Shown: one piece after another, positions 19,041-29,326 of the stretch
How positions within the stretch are numbered: the stretch's first letter is position 1
Layout: every line of letters begins with the position of its first letter
Source: Myxococcus stipitatus DSM 14675
GTDB taxonomy: Bacteria > Myxococcota > Myxococcia > Myxococcales > Myxococcaceae
DNA: 64,000 nt
Reading direction: 5' to 3'
Assembly (NCBI RefSeq): GCF_000331735.1
Contig: NC_020126.1
Span: forward strand, 8,559,501 to 8,623,500
Position numbers and translations under genes: made by a program
The notes under the pieces: generated by a model
Database searches by the model: none
What the model saw: the letters and a program-made list of their open reading frames with translations, nothing else
What the model was told of the DNA's origin: nothing

Positions 19041-19903
19041 GCGCTCCGCCCGGCCTCCGCGGCCTCCACCATCTTCGGCAGCTCGCGCAACAGCCCACGC
19101 CCCACGAACACCTTCGGGTCCAGGATGGGCAACAGCCGCCCGCCCACGCGCAACATGCCCACCAATCCCTCGCGCAGCGGGCCATGGTCCGCCCCTCCCA
19201 CGCGCTCCCTCCGGTCGATGTCCGCCGCCCCGAACTCCTCCGGGTCCTTCACCGTGTCCACCGCGAGCGCCAACGCCACGCCCTCCACCTGGATGACCAC
19301 CAGCATCCGCTCCACGCGCGGCAGCGTGTGCTCCACGCCCAGGCGCCGCGCCACGTCCAGCACGCACAGCGCCTCGCCCCGGACCTCCACGTACTCGCGC
19401 AGGTACGAGGGCGCCGTGGGCAGCGGCCGCGTCGCGGGCTGCAGGAGCACCTCGCGCACCGAGTCCAACGGGATGGCGAACTCCAGCGTGCCCACCGTCA
19501 CCCGCAGCACCAGCAGCGAGCCGGTGCGCGCTCGGCGGCGGGAGCTGGCCAGGGCCTCGCCCACCGCGAAGAGCAGCTCGTCCGCGCGGAACGGCTTGGC
19601 CAGGAACGTCTCCGCGCCCAGCCCCAGGCACGCCTCCGCGCGCGACTTCTCCGAGGAGATGATGATGACGGGGATGTCCGCCGTGGCGGGGTCCGCCTTC
19701 ATCCGCTGGAGGACCTCGTCACCGTCCATCTCCGGCATGGACAGGTCCAACAGCACCGCGGCGGGCTGCAGCCGGGAGACCTTGTCCAGCGCCTCGCGGC
19801 CGTTGCTGGCCGTGTGGATGGTGTAGTGGCCGGAGAGGATGGCGCGCTCGAGCGCCAGGATGGCGTCGCTGTCGTCGACGAGCAGCAGGGACGGCAGGCT
19901 CAC
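19037..19903 (-). CDS. Receiver-CheW fusion protein (CheV-like, reversed domain order)
   Basis: 288 residues. The receiver domain comes first (residues 4-120; VDDSD, acceptor Asp53 in VLLDLSMPEMDG, and Lys in LAKPFR), then a CheW domain (about 130-275; LRVTVGTLEFAIPLDSVREVL and LREYVEVRGEALCVLDVARRL). Classical CheV has CheW before the receiver, so this is the opposite order. It may couple receptor arrays to CheA while being tuned by phosphorylation. Start is GTG at 19903, four bases after the cheY stop; the stop overlaps cheR. Confidence 0.88.
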   Translation of the reverse strand: MSLPSLLLVDDSDAILALERAILSGHYTIHTASNGREALDKVSRLQPAAVLLDLSMPEMDGDEVLQRMKADPATADIPVIIISSEKSRAEACLGLGAETFLAKPFRADELLFAVGEALASSRRRARTGSLLVLRVTVGTLEFAIPLDSVREVLLQPATRPLPTAPSYLREYVEVRGEALCVLDVARRLGVEHTLPRVERMLVVIQVEGVALALAVDTVKDPEEFGAADIDRRERVGGADHGPLREGLVGMLRVGGRLLPILDPKVFVGRGLLRELPKMVEAAEAGRSA

Positions 19904-19907
19904 GGCA

Positions 19908-20303
19908 TCAGGCCTTGGACAGGAACTGACGGACGGTCTCCGTCAGCTCGTGGTGGGACACCGGCTTCTGGATGAAGGCATTGGCGCCCGCCTCCGTGCC
20001 GCGCTGGCGCAGGTCCACGCTCTTCTCCGCCGTCAGCAGCAGGATGGGCACCGAGCGCAGCTGCGCGTTGCGGCTGGCCCGCACCTCCTTCACGAAGGTG
20101 ATGCCATCCATCCCCGGCATGTTGATGTCGGCGATGACCAGGTTGACGGGAACGAGCTGGAGGATTTTCAGGGCGCGCGCCGCATCGTCCGCCTCCAAGG
20201 CCTCGACCCGGAGGTTCATGAGGTAGATCTTGACGATGTTCCGAACGGTCGGGCTGTCGTCCACCAGCAAGACCTTGGCGCTGTTGGTGCTGTTGGTGCT
20301 CAC
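19908..20303 (-). CDS. cheY: CheY-like single-domain response regulator
   Basis: 131 residues, one receiver domain: VLLVDDSPT acidic pair, acceptor Asp59 in LVIADINMPGMDG, Thr in LLLTAEK and Lys in FIQKPVS. It has no output domain and is the first gene of the seven-gene chemosensory operon. It should receive phosphate from the hybrid CheA and carry the output. The start is GTG 20303 with AGGAG about ten bases upstream. Its sequence is similar in style to the lone regulator at 41189-41671 (both have a K-I-Y-L-M helix after the acidic pair). Confidence 0.9.
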   Translation of the reverse strand: MSTNSTNSAKVLLVDDSPTVRNIVKIYLMNLRVEALEADDAARALKILQLVPVNLVIADINMPGMDGITFVKEVRASRNAQLRSVPILLLTAEKSVDLRQRGTEAGANAFIQKPVSHHELTETVRQFLSKA

Positions 20304-20464
20304 GGTGCCACGGCTCCTGCGCACGGGGCCGCCCAACGCGGGTCACCCCTGCGATACGTTGGAGACTCTACCGTGAGGGCTCCCACGGGAGAAAGCAGGA
20401 CACCCGCCCACTCCGACAAAGGTGGGCAGGTGCCGAATGACCTGGGGCTGCTCGAGCCCTCGGC

Positions 20465-21295
20465 CTACGGGCTGGGCGGCTTGGTCGCCGCCGGAGGAGC
20501 ACCTTCCGCCGCCTCGGGGGGCACTGGCGGTGCGCCAATGGCGTGGTAGCCACCGTCCACGTGGATCATTTCGCCCGTGGTGGAGGGCAGCCAATCCGAC
20601 AGCAGGGCACACGCGGTCCGGGAGACCATGTCGTGGCTCGTCTTGGAGTTCCAGCCCAGGGGCGCCTGCTGACCCCAGTACTGCTCCAGCACCTTGAAGC
20701 CAGGGATGCCCTTGGCCGCCATGGTGGACAGCGGCCCCGCGGCCAGCGCGTTCACCCGGATGCCCTTGGGGCCCAGGTCCCGCGCCAGGTAGCGCACCGT
20801 GGACTCCAGCGCGGCCTTGCACACCCCCATCCAGTCGTAGATGGGCCACGCCACGCGGTTGTCGAAGTCCAGCGTCACGATGGAGCCGCCCGGCGGCATC
20901 AGCGGCGCGCACGCCACGGCCAGCTCCTTGAGGGAGAACGCCGAGATGCGGAACGCCGTCTGCACACTCTCCCAGGGCGTGTTGAGGAAGTTGCCGCCCA
21001 GGGCGTCGTCCGGGGCGTAGGCGATGCCGTGCAGCACGCCGTCCACCCGGTCCCAGCGCTTCTGGATCTCCCCCGTCAGCGCGGCGAAGTGCGCGGGGTT
21101 GGTCACGTCCAGCTCCAGCACCTCGATGCCCGGCTTGAGCCGCTTCGCGCTGCGCTCCGTGAGCGACAGGGCCCGGCCAAAGCCCGTCAGGAGGATCTCC
21201 GCGCCCTGCTCGAGCGCGTGCTCGGCGATGCCGAAGGCGAGGGACTGGGGCGTGAGCACCCCGGTGATGAGCAGCTTCTTGCCCTTAAGCAGCAT
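20465..21295 (-). CDS. fabI: Enoyl-[acyl-carrier-protein] reductase, InhA-like FabI
   Basis: A 276-residue SDR-fold enzyme reducing trans-2-enoyl-ACP with NAD(P)H in the last step of fatty acid elongation. It has the divergent FabI nucleotide site (ITGVLTPQSLAFGIA), the Y-x6-K active pair in YDWMGVCK and AAGPLSTMAAKG. Several stretches (FDNRVAWPIYDWM, the AALES helix, CALLSDWLPSTTG, DGGYH) recall actinobacterial InhA more than E. coli FabI, but the substrate-loop insertion of InhA appears to be missing. The last ~20 residues are a Pro/Ala-rich tail not usual in FabI. The gene diverges from sucA across 290 bp. Confidence 0.9.
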   Translation of the reverse strand: MLLKGKKLLITGVLTPQSLAFGIAEHALEQGAEILLTGFGRALSLTERSAKRLKPGIEVLELDVTNPAHFAALTGEIQKRWDRVDGVLHGIAYAPDDALGGNFLNTPWESVQTAFRISAFSLKELAVACAPLMPPGGSIVTLDFDNRVAWPIYDWMGVCKAALESTVRYLARDLGPKGIRVNALAAGPLSTMAAKGIPGFKVLEQYWGQQAPLGWNSKTSHDMVSRTACALLSDWLPSTTGEMIHVDGGYHAIGAPPVPPEAAEGAPPAATKPPSP

Positions 21296-21585
21296 GTAAA
21301 CCGCCTCGTGGGAGGGGAAGGTTGAAGAGCGGGCTGTCTAGCACTCCTTTCGACCGAAACGGGACGAAACGGGCGCGGGGAGTCCCCGGGTGTCAGGGTC
21401 TTCCCATCCTGGGAAGGAAGGGACCTTCCGGCCCTGGGATTTCCGAGGTGAAGCTGGGCTCAACAGGAGCATGAATCCACCTGCTCCGCTCAAACCGCCC
21501 CCGGCCCTGCTATGCCTCCGGTAGGCCACAAAGATGCCTTGAAAAACCCCCAACGGGGCGGCCTTCCAGTAAAAGACGACACGCC

Positions 21586-24457
21586 ATGGCGAACTTCCAG
21601 GACACGTTCCTTTCCGGCGCCAACATCGACTTCATCGAGGGGCTCTATGCCCGCTACCTCGAGGACCCCTCCAGCGTGGACGCGAGCTGGCGGGAGGTCT
21701 TCGAGCGGAACGATGGTGCCGGCCGTCCCATCTTCAACACGAAGCTGCTGGAGGTGCCCGCGCCGGCCGTTCAGCCTGGCAAGAATGGCAAAGCCGCCGC
21801 CAAGGAGGCTCCGGCGGCCGCCGCGGCCCCGGCTCCGGCGGCGCCCGCGGCCGCGCCCTCCCAGGCGCTGGAGCTGCAGTCCAAGGTGGACCAGACGCTC
21901 TTCGCCTTCCGCCTGCGCGGCCACCTGCGCGCCCGGTTGGATCCGCTGGACCGTCCGCGCCCCGCGCTGGAGCACATCGCGGACGTGGGCATGGTGGATG
22001 ACGGCCACTTCTCCGCGCGCGAGCGCGAGCAGGAAGTGGAGAGCAGCGGCGCCTTCGAGCAGCAGCGCGTGAAGCTGGGCGACCTGCTCAACCGCCTGCA
22101 CCGCACGTACACCGGCAGCATCGGCGTGGAGGTCATGCAGATTCTCGACAGCCAGCGCCGCCGCTGGCTGATGCAGCGCATGGAGCACAGCGAGAACCAC
22201 ACCGCGTTCTCCGTGGATGACCAGCGCCACATCCTCACCAAGCTCTCCTACGCGGAGGGCTTCGAGAACTTCCTGCACACGAAGTACGTGGGCGCCAAGC
22301 GCTTCAGCCTGGACGGCGGAGAGGCGCTCATCCCCATGATGGACGCCATCGCCGAGGTCGGCGCCAGCCTGGGCCTGAAGGAAGTCGTCATCGGCATGGC
22401 CCACCGCGGCCGCCTCAACGTGCTGACGAACATCCTGGGCAAGCAGCCCAGCCAGATCTTCAGCGAGTTCGACGGCCCCAAGGACCCCAAGGCGTACCTG
22501 GGCCGCGGCGACGTGAAGTACCACATGGGCTTCTCGTCGGACCACGTCACGCGCCAGGGGAAGAACGTCCACCTGTCGCTGGCCTTCAACCCCAGCCACC
22601 TGGAGGCCGTCAATCCGGTGGTCGAGGGCCGCGTGCGCGCCAAGCAGGAGCGCTTCGGCGACACCGAGCGCGTGGGCGTCATGCCGCTGCTCATCCACGG
22701 CGACGCGGCCTTCATGGGCCAGGGCGTCGTCGCGGAGACTCTCAACCTGTCGGGCCTCAAGGGCTACAACACCGGCGGCACCCTCCACGTCGTCATCAAC
22801 AACCAGGTCGGCTTCACCACCGACCCGCATGACTCCCGCTCCTCCATCTACGCCACCGCCATCGCGCAGATGCTGGACATCCCCATCTTCCACGTGAACG
22901 GAGATGACCCGGAGGCGTGCGTGCACGTGGCGCGGCTGGCGGCGGAGTACCGCCAGACGTTCCACAGCGACGTGGTCATCGACCTCATCTGTTACCGCCG
23001 CTACGGCCACAACGAGGGTGACGACCCGTCCTTCACGCAGCCGGCGATGTACGACCTCATCCGCAAGCACCCGACGGTGCGCACGCTCTACGCGAAGACG
23101 CTCGCGGAGCAGTCGCGGATTCCGGCCGAGGAGTCGGAGGCCATCAAGCAGCGCTGCCTCCAGGAGTTCGACGCGGCGCTCGCCCGCGCGCGCCAGGAGA
23201 GCCAGTTCAAGGAGCCCAGCGCGCTGGAGGGCCTGTGGAAGACGTACCAGGGCGGCGTGCAGAAGAACGCCCCCCAGGTGAAGACGGCCGTGGAGAAGGC
23301 CACGCTGCGCGACGCGCTCCAGCGCCTGTGCGCGCTGCCCGAGGGCTTCCACGTCCACCGCGACGTGGAGCGCACCGTCATCAAGAAGCGCCTGGGCATG
23401 CTGGACAGCGAGGAGCTCCAGTGGAGCGAGGGCGAGTCGCTCGCGTACGCCACCCTGCTGGCGGAGGGCCACCCGGTCCGCCTGTCCGGCCAGGACTGTG
23501 AGCGCGGCACGTTCAGCCACCGTCACGCGGTGCTGCACGACGTGCAGACGGGCACCGAGTACACGCCGCTGCAGCAGTTCTCCACCGGCCGCGCCCGCTT
23601 CCAGGTCGTCAACAGCGCCCTGTCGGAGATGGGCGTGCTGGGCTTCGAGTACGGCTACAGCCTGGACGTCCCGGAGGGCCTGACCATCTGGGAGGCCCAG
23701 TTCGGCGACTTCGCCAACGGCGCGCAGATCATCATCGACCAGTTCATCGCCGCGGGTGAGAGCAAGTGGCGCCGGCTCAGCGGCGTGACGCTGCTGCTGC
23801 CGCACTCCTACGAAGGCCAGGGCCCGGAGCACTCCAGCGCCCGCCTGGAGCGCTTCCTGGACCTGTCCGCCGAGGACAACATCCAGGTCTGCTACCCCAC
23901 GACGCCCGCGCAGATCTTCCACCTCCTGCGCCGCCAGGTGCTGCGCCCGGTGCGCAAGCCCCTGGTCATCATGTCGCCCAAGAGCCTGCTGCGCCGGCCG
24001 GAGGCCACCAGCAAGCTGGAGGAGCTGGCCACGGGCTCATTCCAGGAGGTCATCCTGGACAAGGTCGCCCCGGCGGGCGTCACGCGCCTGCTGCTGTGCA
24101 GCGGCAAGGTCTATTACGACCTCGTGAAGGCCCGCGACGAGCGCAAGGACGACAGCATCGCCATCGTCCGCCTGGAGCAGCTCTACCCGTTCCCGGGTGA
24201 CGAGCTGGCCAGCCTGCTCTCCAAGCTGCCGAAGCTGACGGAGATGTACTGGGTGCAGGAAGAGCCGAAGAACGCCGGCGCGTGGCACTACATGTTCCCG
24301 CGCATGCACGACCTGGTGTCGTCGCGCTCGCAGCCGCAGGTGAAGTTGGGGTACATCGGCCGCGCGGAGGCCGCCAGCCCCGCGACAGGCTTCCCCAAGA
24401 CTCACGAAATCGAGCAGCAGCTCATCATCGAGGAAGCCATCTTCCGAGGGACCAAGC

Positions 24458-24468
<11 letters not shown>
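21586..24468 (+). CDS. sucA: 2-oxoglutarate dehydrogenase E1 component
   Basis: 960 residues. The N-terminal ANFQDTFLSGANIDFIEGLYARYLEDP is the E1 N-terminal helix that binds E2; an Ala/Pro-rich linker (about 65-90) follows. TPP-binding and active-site features include GMAHRGRLNVL, HVNGDDPEACVHVARLA, YRRYGHNEGDDPSFTQP and EAQFGDFANGAQIIIDQFI. The enzyme decarboxylates 2-oxoglutarate in the TCA cycle and transfers the succinyl group to the E2 lipoyl arm. Start ATG 21586. The 290-bp gap upstream, shared with fabI, holds a short direct repeat (GAAACGG twice near 21357-21370) of unknown meaning. sucB overlaps by 11 bases. Confidence 0.96.
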
Positions 24469-25672
<1,204 letters not shown>

Positions 25673-25859
25673 CGCACCTGACGCGCCGCGCCGAGCAGTC
25701 CCAGGGAGGCCCGAGCACATCGAAACTCGGGCTTTCCGGGCCGCTGGCTGGACTTCGGGGCAGGCGTTTCACTACAAATGGACGTGTCTCCCGGTCGTCG
25801 GGGGGCGGGAAGAACGGGCGGCTCTCATCACGTCGCCCCGCAAGACTGAAGGAAGAGCA

Positions 25860-26063
25860 ATGGCAACCGGTACCGTGAAGTGGTTCAACGACGCGAAGGG
25901 CTTCGGCTTCATCACCCAGGACGGCGGGGGCGAGGACGTTTTCTGCCACCACACCGCCATCAACATGGATGGCTTCCGCACCCTCGCCGAGGGTCAGAAG
26001 GTGGAGTTCGAAGTGACGCGTGGCCCCAAGGGCCTTCAGGCGCAGAACGTTCGCGCGGGCTGA
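25860..26063 (+). CDS. Cold-shock domain protein
   Basis: 67 residues, one cold-shock domain: RNP1 KGFGFI (13-18) and RNP2-like DVFCHH (26-31; the usual form is DVFVHH), with TVKWFN at the N-terminus. It binds single-stranded RNA/DNA and acts as an RNA chaperone. The start ATG is preceded by GGAAGAG. The gene follows sucB by 187 bp and has its own terminator, so it is probably transcribed separately. M. xanthus has several Csp paralogues; which one this equals is not clear. Confidence 0.92.
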   Translation: MATGTVKWFNDAKGFGFITQDGGGEDVFCHHTAINMDGFRTLAEGQKVEFEVTRGPKGLQAQNVRAG

Positions 26064-26111
26064 GTCGTCGATAGCCAGCATCACCCCTTCCCCGCGAAGG
26101 GTGGATGAACT

Positions 26112-26150
26112 GAGGCCCGGCCCCGCACCAGGGAACCGGGCCTCTTGCTT
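26112..26150. terminator. Intrinsic terminator between csp and S9 peptidase genes
   Basis: GAGGCCCGG (26112-26120) and CCGGGCCTC (26136-26144) form a perfect 9-bp stem with a 15-nt loop, followed by TTGCTTTG. It sits between convergent genes 26063 and 26218 and could serve both. Confidence 0.75.
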
Positions 26151-26217
26151 TGCGGGGCACTGACGCTCGAGGGAAGCCCCCGGGCCGCGCGGGCCCGGGG
26201 ACCTCAGACCTGAGCGG

Positions 26218-28428
26218 TTACAGGTTCTTCTTGAAGTGGTTCATCACGGTCTCCCACTGGCGCTCCTTCACCACCGGGTCGGGGACCATGTGCGTCAGGC
26301 CGCTGAGCGGCAAGAGCTCGTGCGGCTTGCCCGCGCGGAAGAGCGCGTCGCTGAGCTTGAGCGTGTGGAAGAAGTAGACGTTGTCATCCGCGGTGCCGTG
26401 GATGAGCAGCAGCTTGCCGATGGGCGCGTCCTTCTTCGCGTACGTGAGCAGGGAGCTCTTCTCGTACGCCTCGGGGTTCTCCTGGGGCACGCCCAGGTAG
26501 CGCTCGGTGTAGTGCGTGTCGTAGTCCAGCCAGTCCACCACGGGGGCGCCGGCGACGGACGCCTTGAAGACGTCCGGGCGCTTGAGGGCGGCGAGCGCGG
26601 CCATGTAGCCACCGAAGCTCCAGCCCTGGATGCCCACGCGCTTGATGTCGACCTCGGGCATCACCCGGGCCAGCTCCTGGATGGCCTCCGCCTGGTCATC
26701 CAGCGTGGCGGTGACGAAGTCGAACTTCACCGCGCGCTCCCAGTCGTGGCCGCGCAGCGGCGTGCCGCGTCCGTCGAACTTCACGACGAGGAAGCCCTGG
26801 TCCGCCATCCACTGCGCCATGAGGTGCGCCGTCATGCTGTGGTGCACGACGGTGGTGGTGGGGCCGCCGTACACCTCGACGATGACGGGCAGCTTCTTGC
26901 CGGGCTTGAAGTCGCGCGGGCGGGTGATGGAGGCCCAGAAGCCCTTGGAGCCCACCTGGCGCAGCTCGGTGTTGGGGATGAAGGGCGGCTCCTGCGCCAC
27001 CTCCGGCAGCTCACCCAGGCGCGTGCCGTCCGCGCGCAGAATCTGGGTCTTGCTCATGCTCTTCAAGCTGGAGGTGTTGACGACGAGCACCCCACCCTCG
27101 CTGGAGGCGTAGCCCGTCTCGATGCCCTCCGCCTTGCTGCCCGTCGCACGCTCCGGCGCGCCGCCGTCCTTCACGCGCCACAGGGCGCTCTGCGTGGGGT
27201 TGGGGCCGCCGGTGAAGTACAGCGTGCGGTCCTTCTGGACGAAGCGGGCGAGGCCGCGGAAGCCCGCGTCCGGCTTCACCAGGCTGCGCTCCAGCGAGCC
27301 GTCCGCCTTGCGCAGCTCGACCTCGGGGCCGCCGTTGCGCTCGGTGTACCAGAGGAAGCCCGCGCCATCGTCCAGCCACAGCGGGAAGTCCTGCTCCAGG
27401 TTGAGCCACGCCGAGTCCTTCTCCACCAGCAGCTCGCGCGACTTGCCGGTGGCGGGGTCCACGGCGAGCAGCTGCTGCTCGGTCTGCTGGCGGTTCTGCA
27501 CCAGCACGGTGAGCGGCCCGCCCTTGGGCCACGTCACGGTGGCCAGGTACGGGTACTTCGCCACGTCCCACTTCACCCACGTCGTCTTGCCGCCGGTGAC
27601 AGGGGTGACGCCCAGGCGCACCTTCGCGTTGGCCTTGCCGGGGCGCGGATAGGCGAACACCTCGCCGCCGCGCTCGGGGTGCATCACGTCGACGATGGTG
27701 AGCTTCTCCACCTCGGACGTGTCCGACTCCGTGTACGCGACGTGCTTGCCGTCCGGGCTCCACCAGTAGCCGGAGAAGCGGCCCATCTCCTCCTGGGCGA
27801 CGAACTCGGCCACGCCGTTGGACTTCGCGTCGGAGCCGCCCTTGGTGACTCGCTGCTCCTTGTTGCCGTCCACGCTGATTCGGTAGACGTCATTGTCGCG
27901 GACGTAGGCGACCTGCTTGCCGTCCTTGGAGAAGCGCGGGTCCAGCACGCCGGCGCCCGTCTTGAGCTCCGTCACCTTGCCCGAGGCGCGCTCCACCACG
28001 TAGAGGCGGCCGGACAGGGGGACGAGCAGGCGCGAGCCGTCCTCGGAAATCTGGTACGTCGTGAAGCCTCGGGCGCTGACGCGCATGCGCTCGCGGCGGG
28101 CCTTCTCCTCGGGGGTGAGGGTCTCCTCGGAGCCCTTGAGGATGGCCTCGGGGGTCAGGACCTCCTTCGTCTGCCCCGTCGCCACGTCGAACGCGTAGAG
28201 CGTCTGCACGTTGGAGGTGGCGGCCGTGCGCAGGAAGAGGACCTGCTTCTCGTCGGGGGTGACCTTCACTCCGACGGGACGGCCGCTCGAGAAGTTACGC
28301 GTCTCCGCGAGCTGGCGGAGGAAGGTGTCTTGGGTTCGCTCCGTGGGGGACATGAGGAGGGGCTTTACTTCCTGGGCGAAGGCAGGCGCGCTCACGAACA
28401 GGAGCGCGGCGGTAAGGACCTGGCGCAT
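26218..28428 (-). CDS. Secreted S9B dipeptidyl-peptidase IV-like serine peptidase
   Basis: 736 residues with a signal peptide (MRQVLTAALLFVSAPAFA, cleavage after AFA). The N-terminal ~450 residues form the DPP-IV beta-propeller (blades such as GYWWSPDGKHVAYTESD), and the rest is an alpha/beta hydrolase domain with catalytic Ser604 in GWSFGG, Asp682 in HGTADDNVYF and His713 in GLTHMVPD; spacing matches DPP IV. The propeller has EFVAQEEMGRFSGYWW, where DPP IV holds the Glu-Glu pair binding the substrate N-terminus. It should remove X-Pro (or X-Ala) dipeptides in the periplasm or outside the cell, fitting a predatory, protein-feeding life. Confidence 0.92.
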   Translation of the reverse strand: MRQVLTAALLFVSAPAFAQEVKPLLMSPTERTQDTFLRQLAETRNFSSGRPVGVKVTPDEKQVLFLRTAATSNVQTLYAFDVATGQTKEVLTPEAILKGSEETLTPEEKARRERMRVSARGFTTYQISEDGSRLLVPLSGRLYVVERASGKVTELKTGAGVLDPRFSKDGKQVAYVRDNDVYRISVDGNKEQRVTKGGSDAKSNGVAEFVAQEEMGRFSGYWWSPDGKHVAYTESDTSEVEKLTIVDVMHPERGGEVFAYPRPGKANAKVRLGVTPVTGGKTTWVKWDVAKYPYLATVTWPKGGPLTVLVQNRQQTEQQLLAVDPATGKSRELLVEKDSAWLNLEQDFPLWLDDGAGFLWYTERNGGPEVELRKADGSLERSLVKPDAGFRGLARFVQKDRTLYFTGGPNPTQSALWRVKDGGAPERATGSKAEGIETGYASSEGGVLVVNTSSLKSMSKTQILRADGTRLGELPEVAQEPPFIPNTELRQVGSKGFWASITRPRDFKPGKKLPVIVEVYGGPTTTVVHHSMTAHLMAQWMADQGFLVVKFDGRGTPLRGHDWERAVKFDFVTATLDDQAEAIQELARVMPEVDIKRVGIQGWSFGGYMAALAALKRPDVFKASVAGAPVVDWLDYDTHYTERYLGVPQENPEAYEKSSLLTYAKKDAPIGKLLLIHGTADDNVYFFHTLKLSDALFRAGKPHELLPLSGLTHMVPDPVVKERQWETVMNHFKKNL

Positions 28429-28544
28429 GCGTCGTTGAAATCCCGCGGGAAGCGGGCTCCTTTCACGGAAAGGTGCGGAGCAGCCTACACTCGGCCGCCG
28501 CGCAAGCTGAGCAAACGCGCGAGCGCCGTGAGGATTCCCGAGGG

Positions 28545-29321
28545 ATGAAGAACGACCACAACGCCCTGCGCCATCTGCGGCTCGCGGGAGTCATCCGATT
28601 GGGACTGGGGGGCGGCCGAGGCCCCACGGACGCCTACGTGTTCGACCCTCACCGGCTGGCGCTCCCCGCCTGGGTGCTCGCACTGGAGGCGGTGGGAGCG
28701 CCCGCCCTGCTGGTGACACTCGACCGCCACCTGGACGTGGTGGTGCCCGAGCGCCCGGCGGCCGTGCCGGATGTCTCGGCGGGGCTCAGGGCCCTGGACG
28801 AGCACGCTCGGTGGGAGCTGGATGTGCGCAACTACGACCACATCCTCGCGGCGATGGAGGCGGGGATTGTCGGGGACGCCTTGTTGATTGCACGCACGCG
28901 GCCTCGCGGCGCCTTCGCGGGAGACACGTACGTGGACACCCGAGGCCGCCCGCACCGGCTCGTCACGGTGTCCACGGTGGACCGCGCCGCGGAGGCGTGG
29001 AACCACCCCGCTCCCGGCGACGCGGTGCGCGAGGTGCTGGAGAAGGCGGAGCGGGTGCTGCTCGACGTGGACCTGGACTGCTTCACGTCGCTGAGCGACG
29101 CGGACCCGACGACGGTGCTGCCCTGGCCTCGCGCCATCATCCGCGAGTTCCTGCTGCCGGAAGGCTCCGAGCCCTTCTGGGACGCAGTGCTGGAGAAGAC
29201 GGTGGCGCTGACGCTCGCGCGCGAGCCGCATCACTGCGGCGGACTGCTCGCGGGAGGCGCGCTGTTCCAGGACGCGGCGGAGGTGCTGTTCCGGGAGCTG
29301 TTGCGCGTCGAGCCCCCGTGA
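28545..29321 (+). CDS. UPF0489 family protein, arginase-fold (peptide-arginase-like)
   Basis: 258 residues, soluble. It resembles UPF0489, an arginase-superfamily group. Metal-binding-like motifs are DRHLD (60-64) and DVDLDCF (174-180), with EPHHCGG near residue 230. Known bacterial relatives include OspR, a peptide arginase that turns Arg into Ornithine in ribosomal peptides, but no precursor-peptide or other RiPP gene is visible here, so the substrate is open. ATG 28545 is chosen; the frame is open from 28473 but without a good start. It is transcribed away from the S9 peptidase gene and converges on the Omp85 gene with a 5-base gap. Confidence 0.6.
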   Translation: MKNDHNALRHLRLAGVIRLGLGGGRGPTDAYVFDPHRLALPAWVLALEAVGAPALLVTLDRHLDVVVPERPAAVPDVSAGLRALDEHARWELDVRNYDHILAAMEAGIVGDALLIARTRPRGAFAGDTYVDTRGRPHRLVTVSTVDRAAEAWNHPAPGDAVREVLEKAERVLLDVDLDCFTSLSDADPTTVLPWPRAIIREFLLPEGSEPFWDAVLEKTVALTLAREPHHCGGLLAGGALFQDAAEVLFRELLRVEPP

Positions 29322-29326
29322 CGTGA

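Noticed and set aside
12354..20303. Identifying the che operon with a named M. xanthus Che cluster
   Set aside because: Gene order alone does not allow a safe match without sequence comparison, so no cluster number is given.
21490..23922. Long minus-strand open frame across sucA
   Set aside because: A shadow of sucA with no domain or start signal. All coding evidence is on the plus strand.
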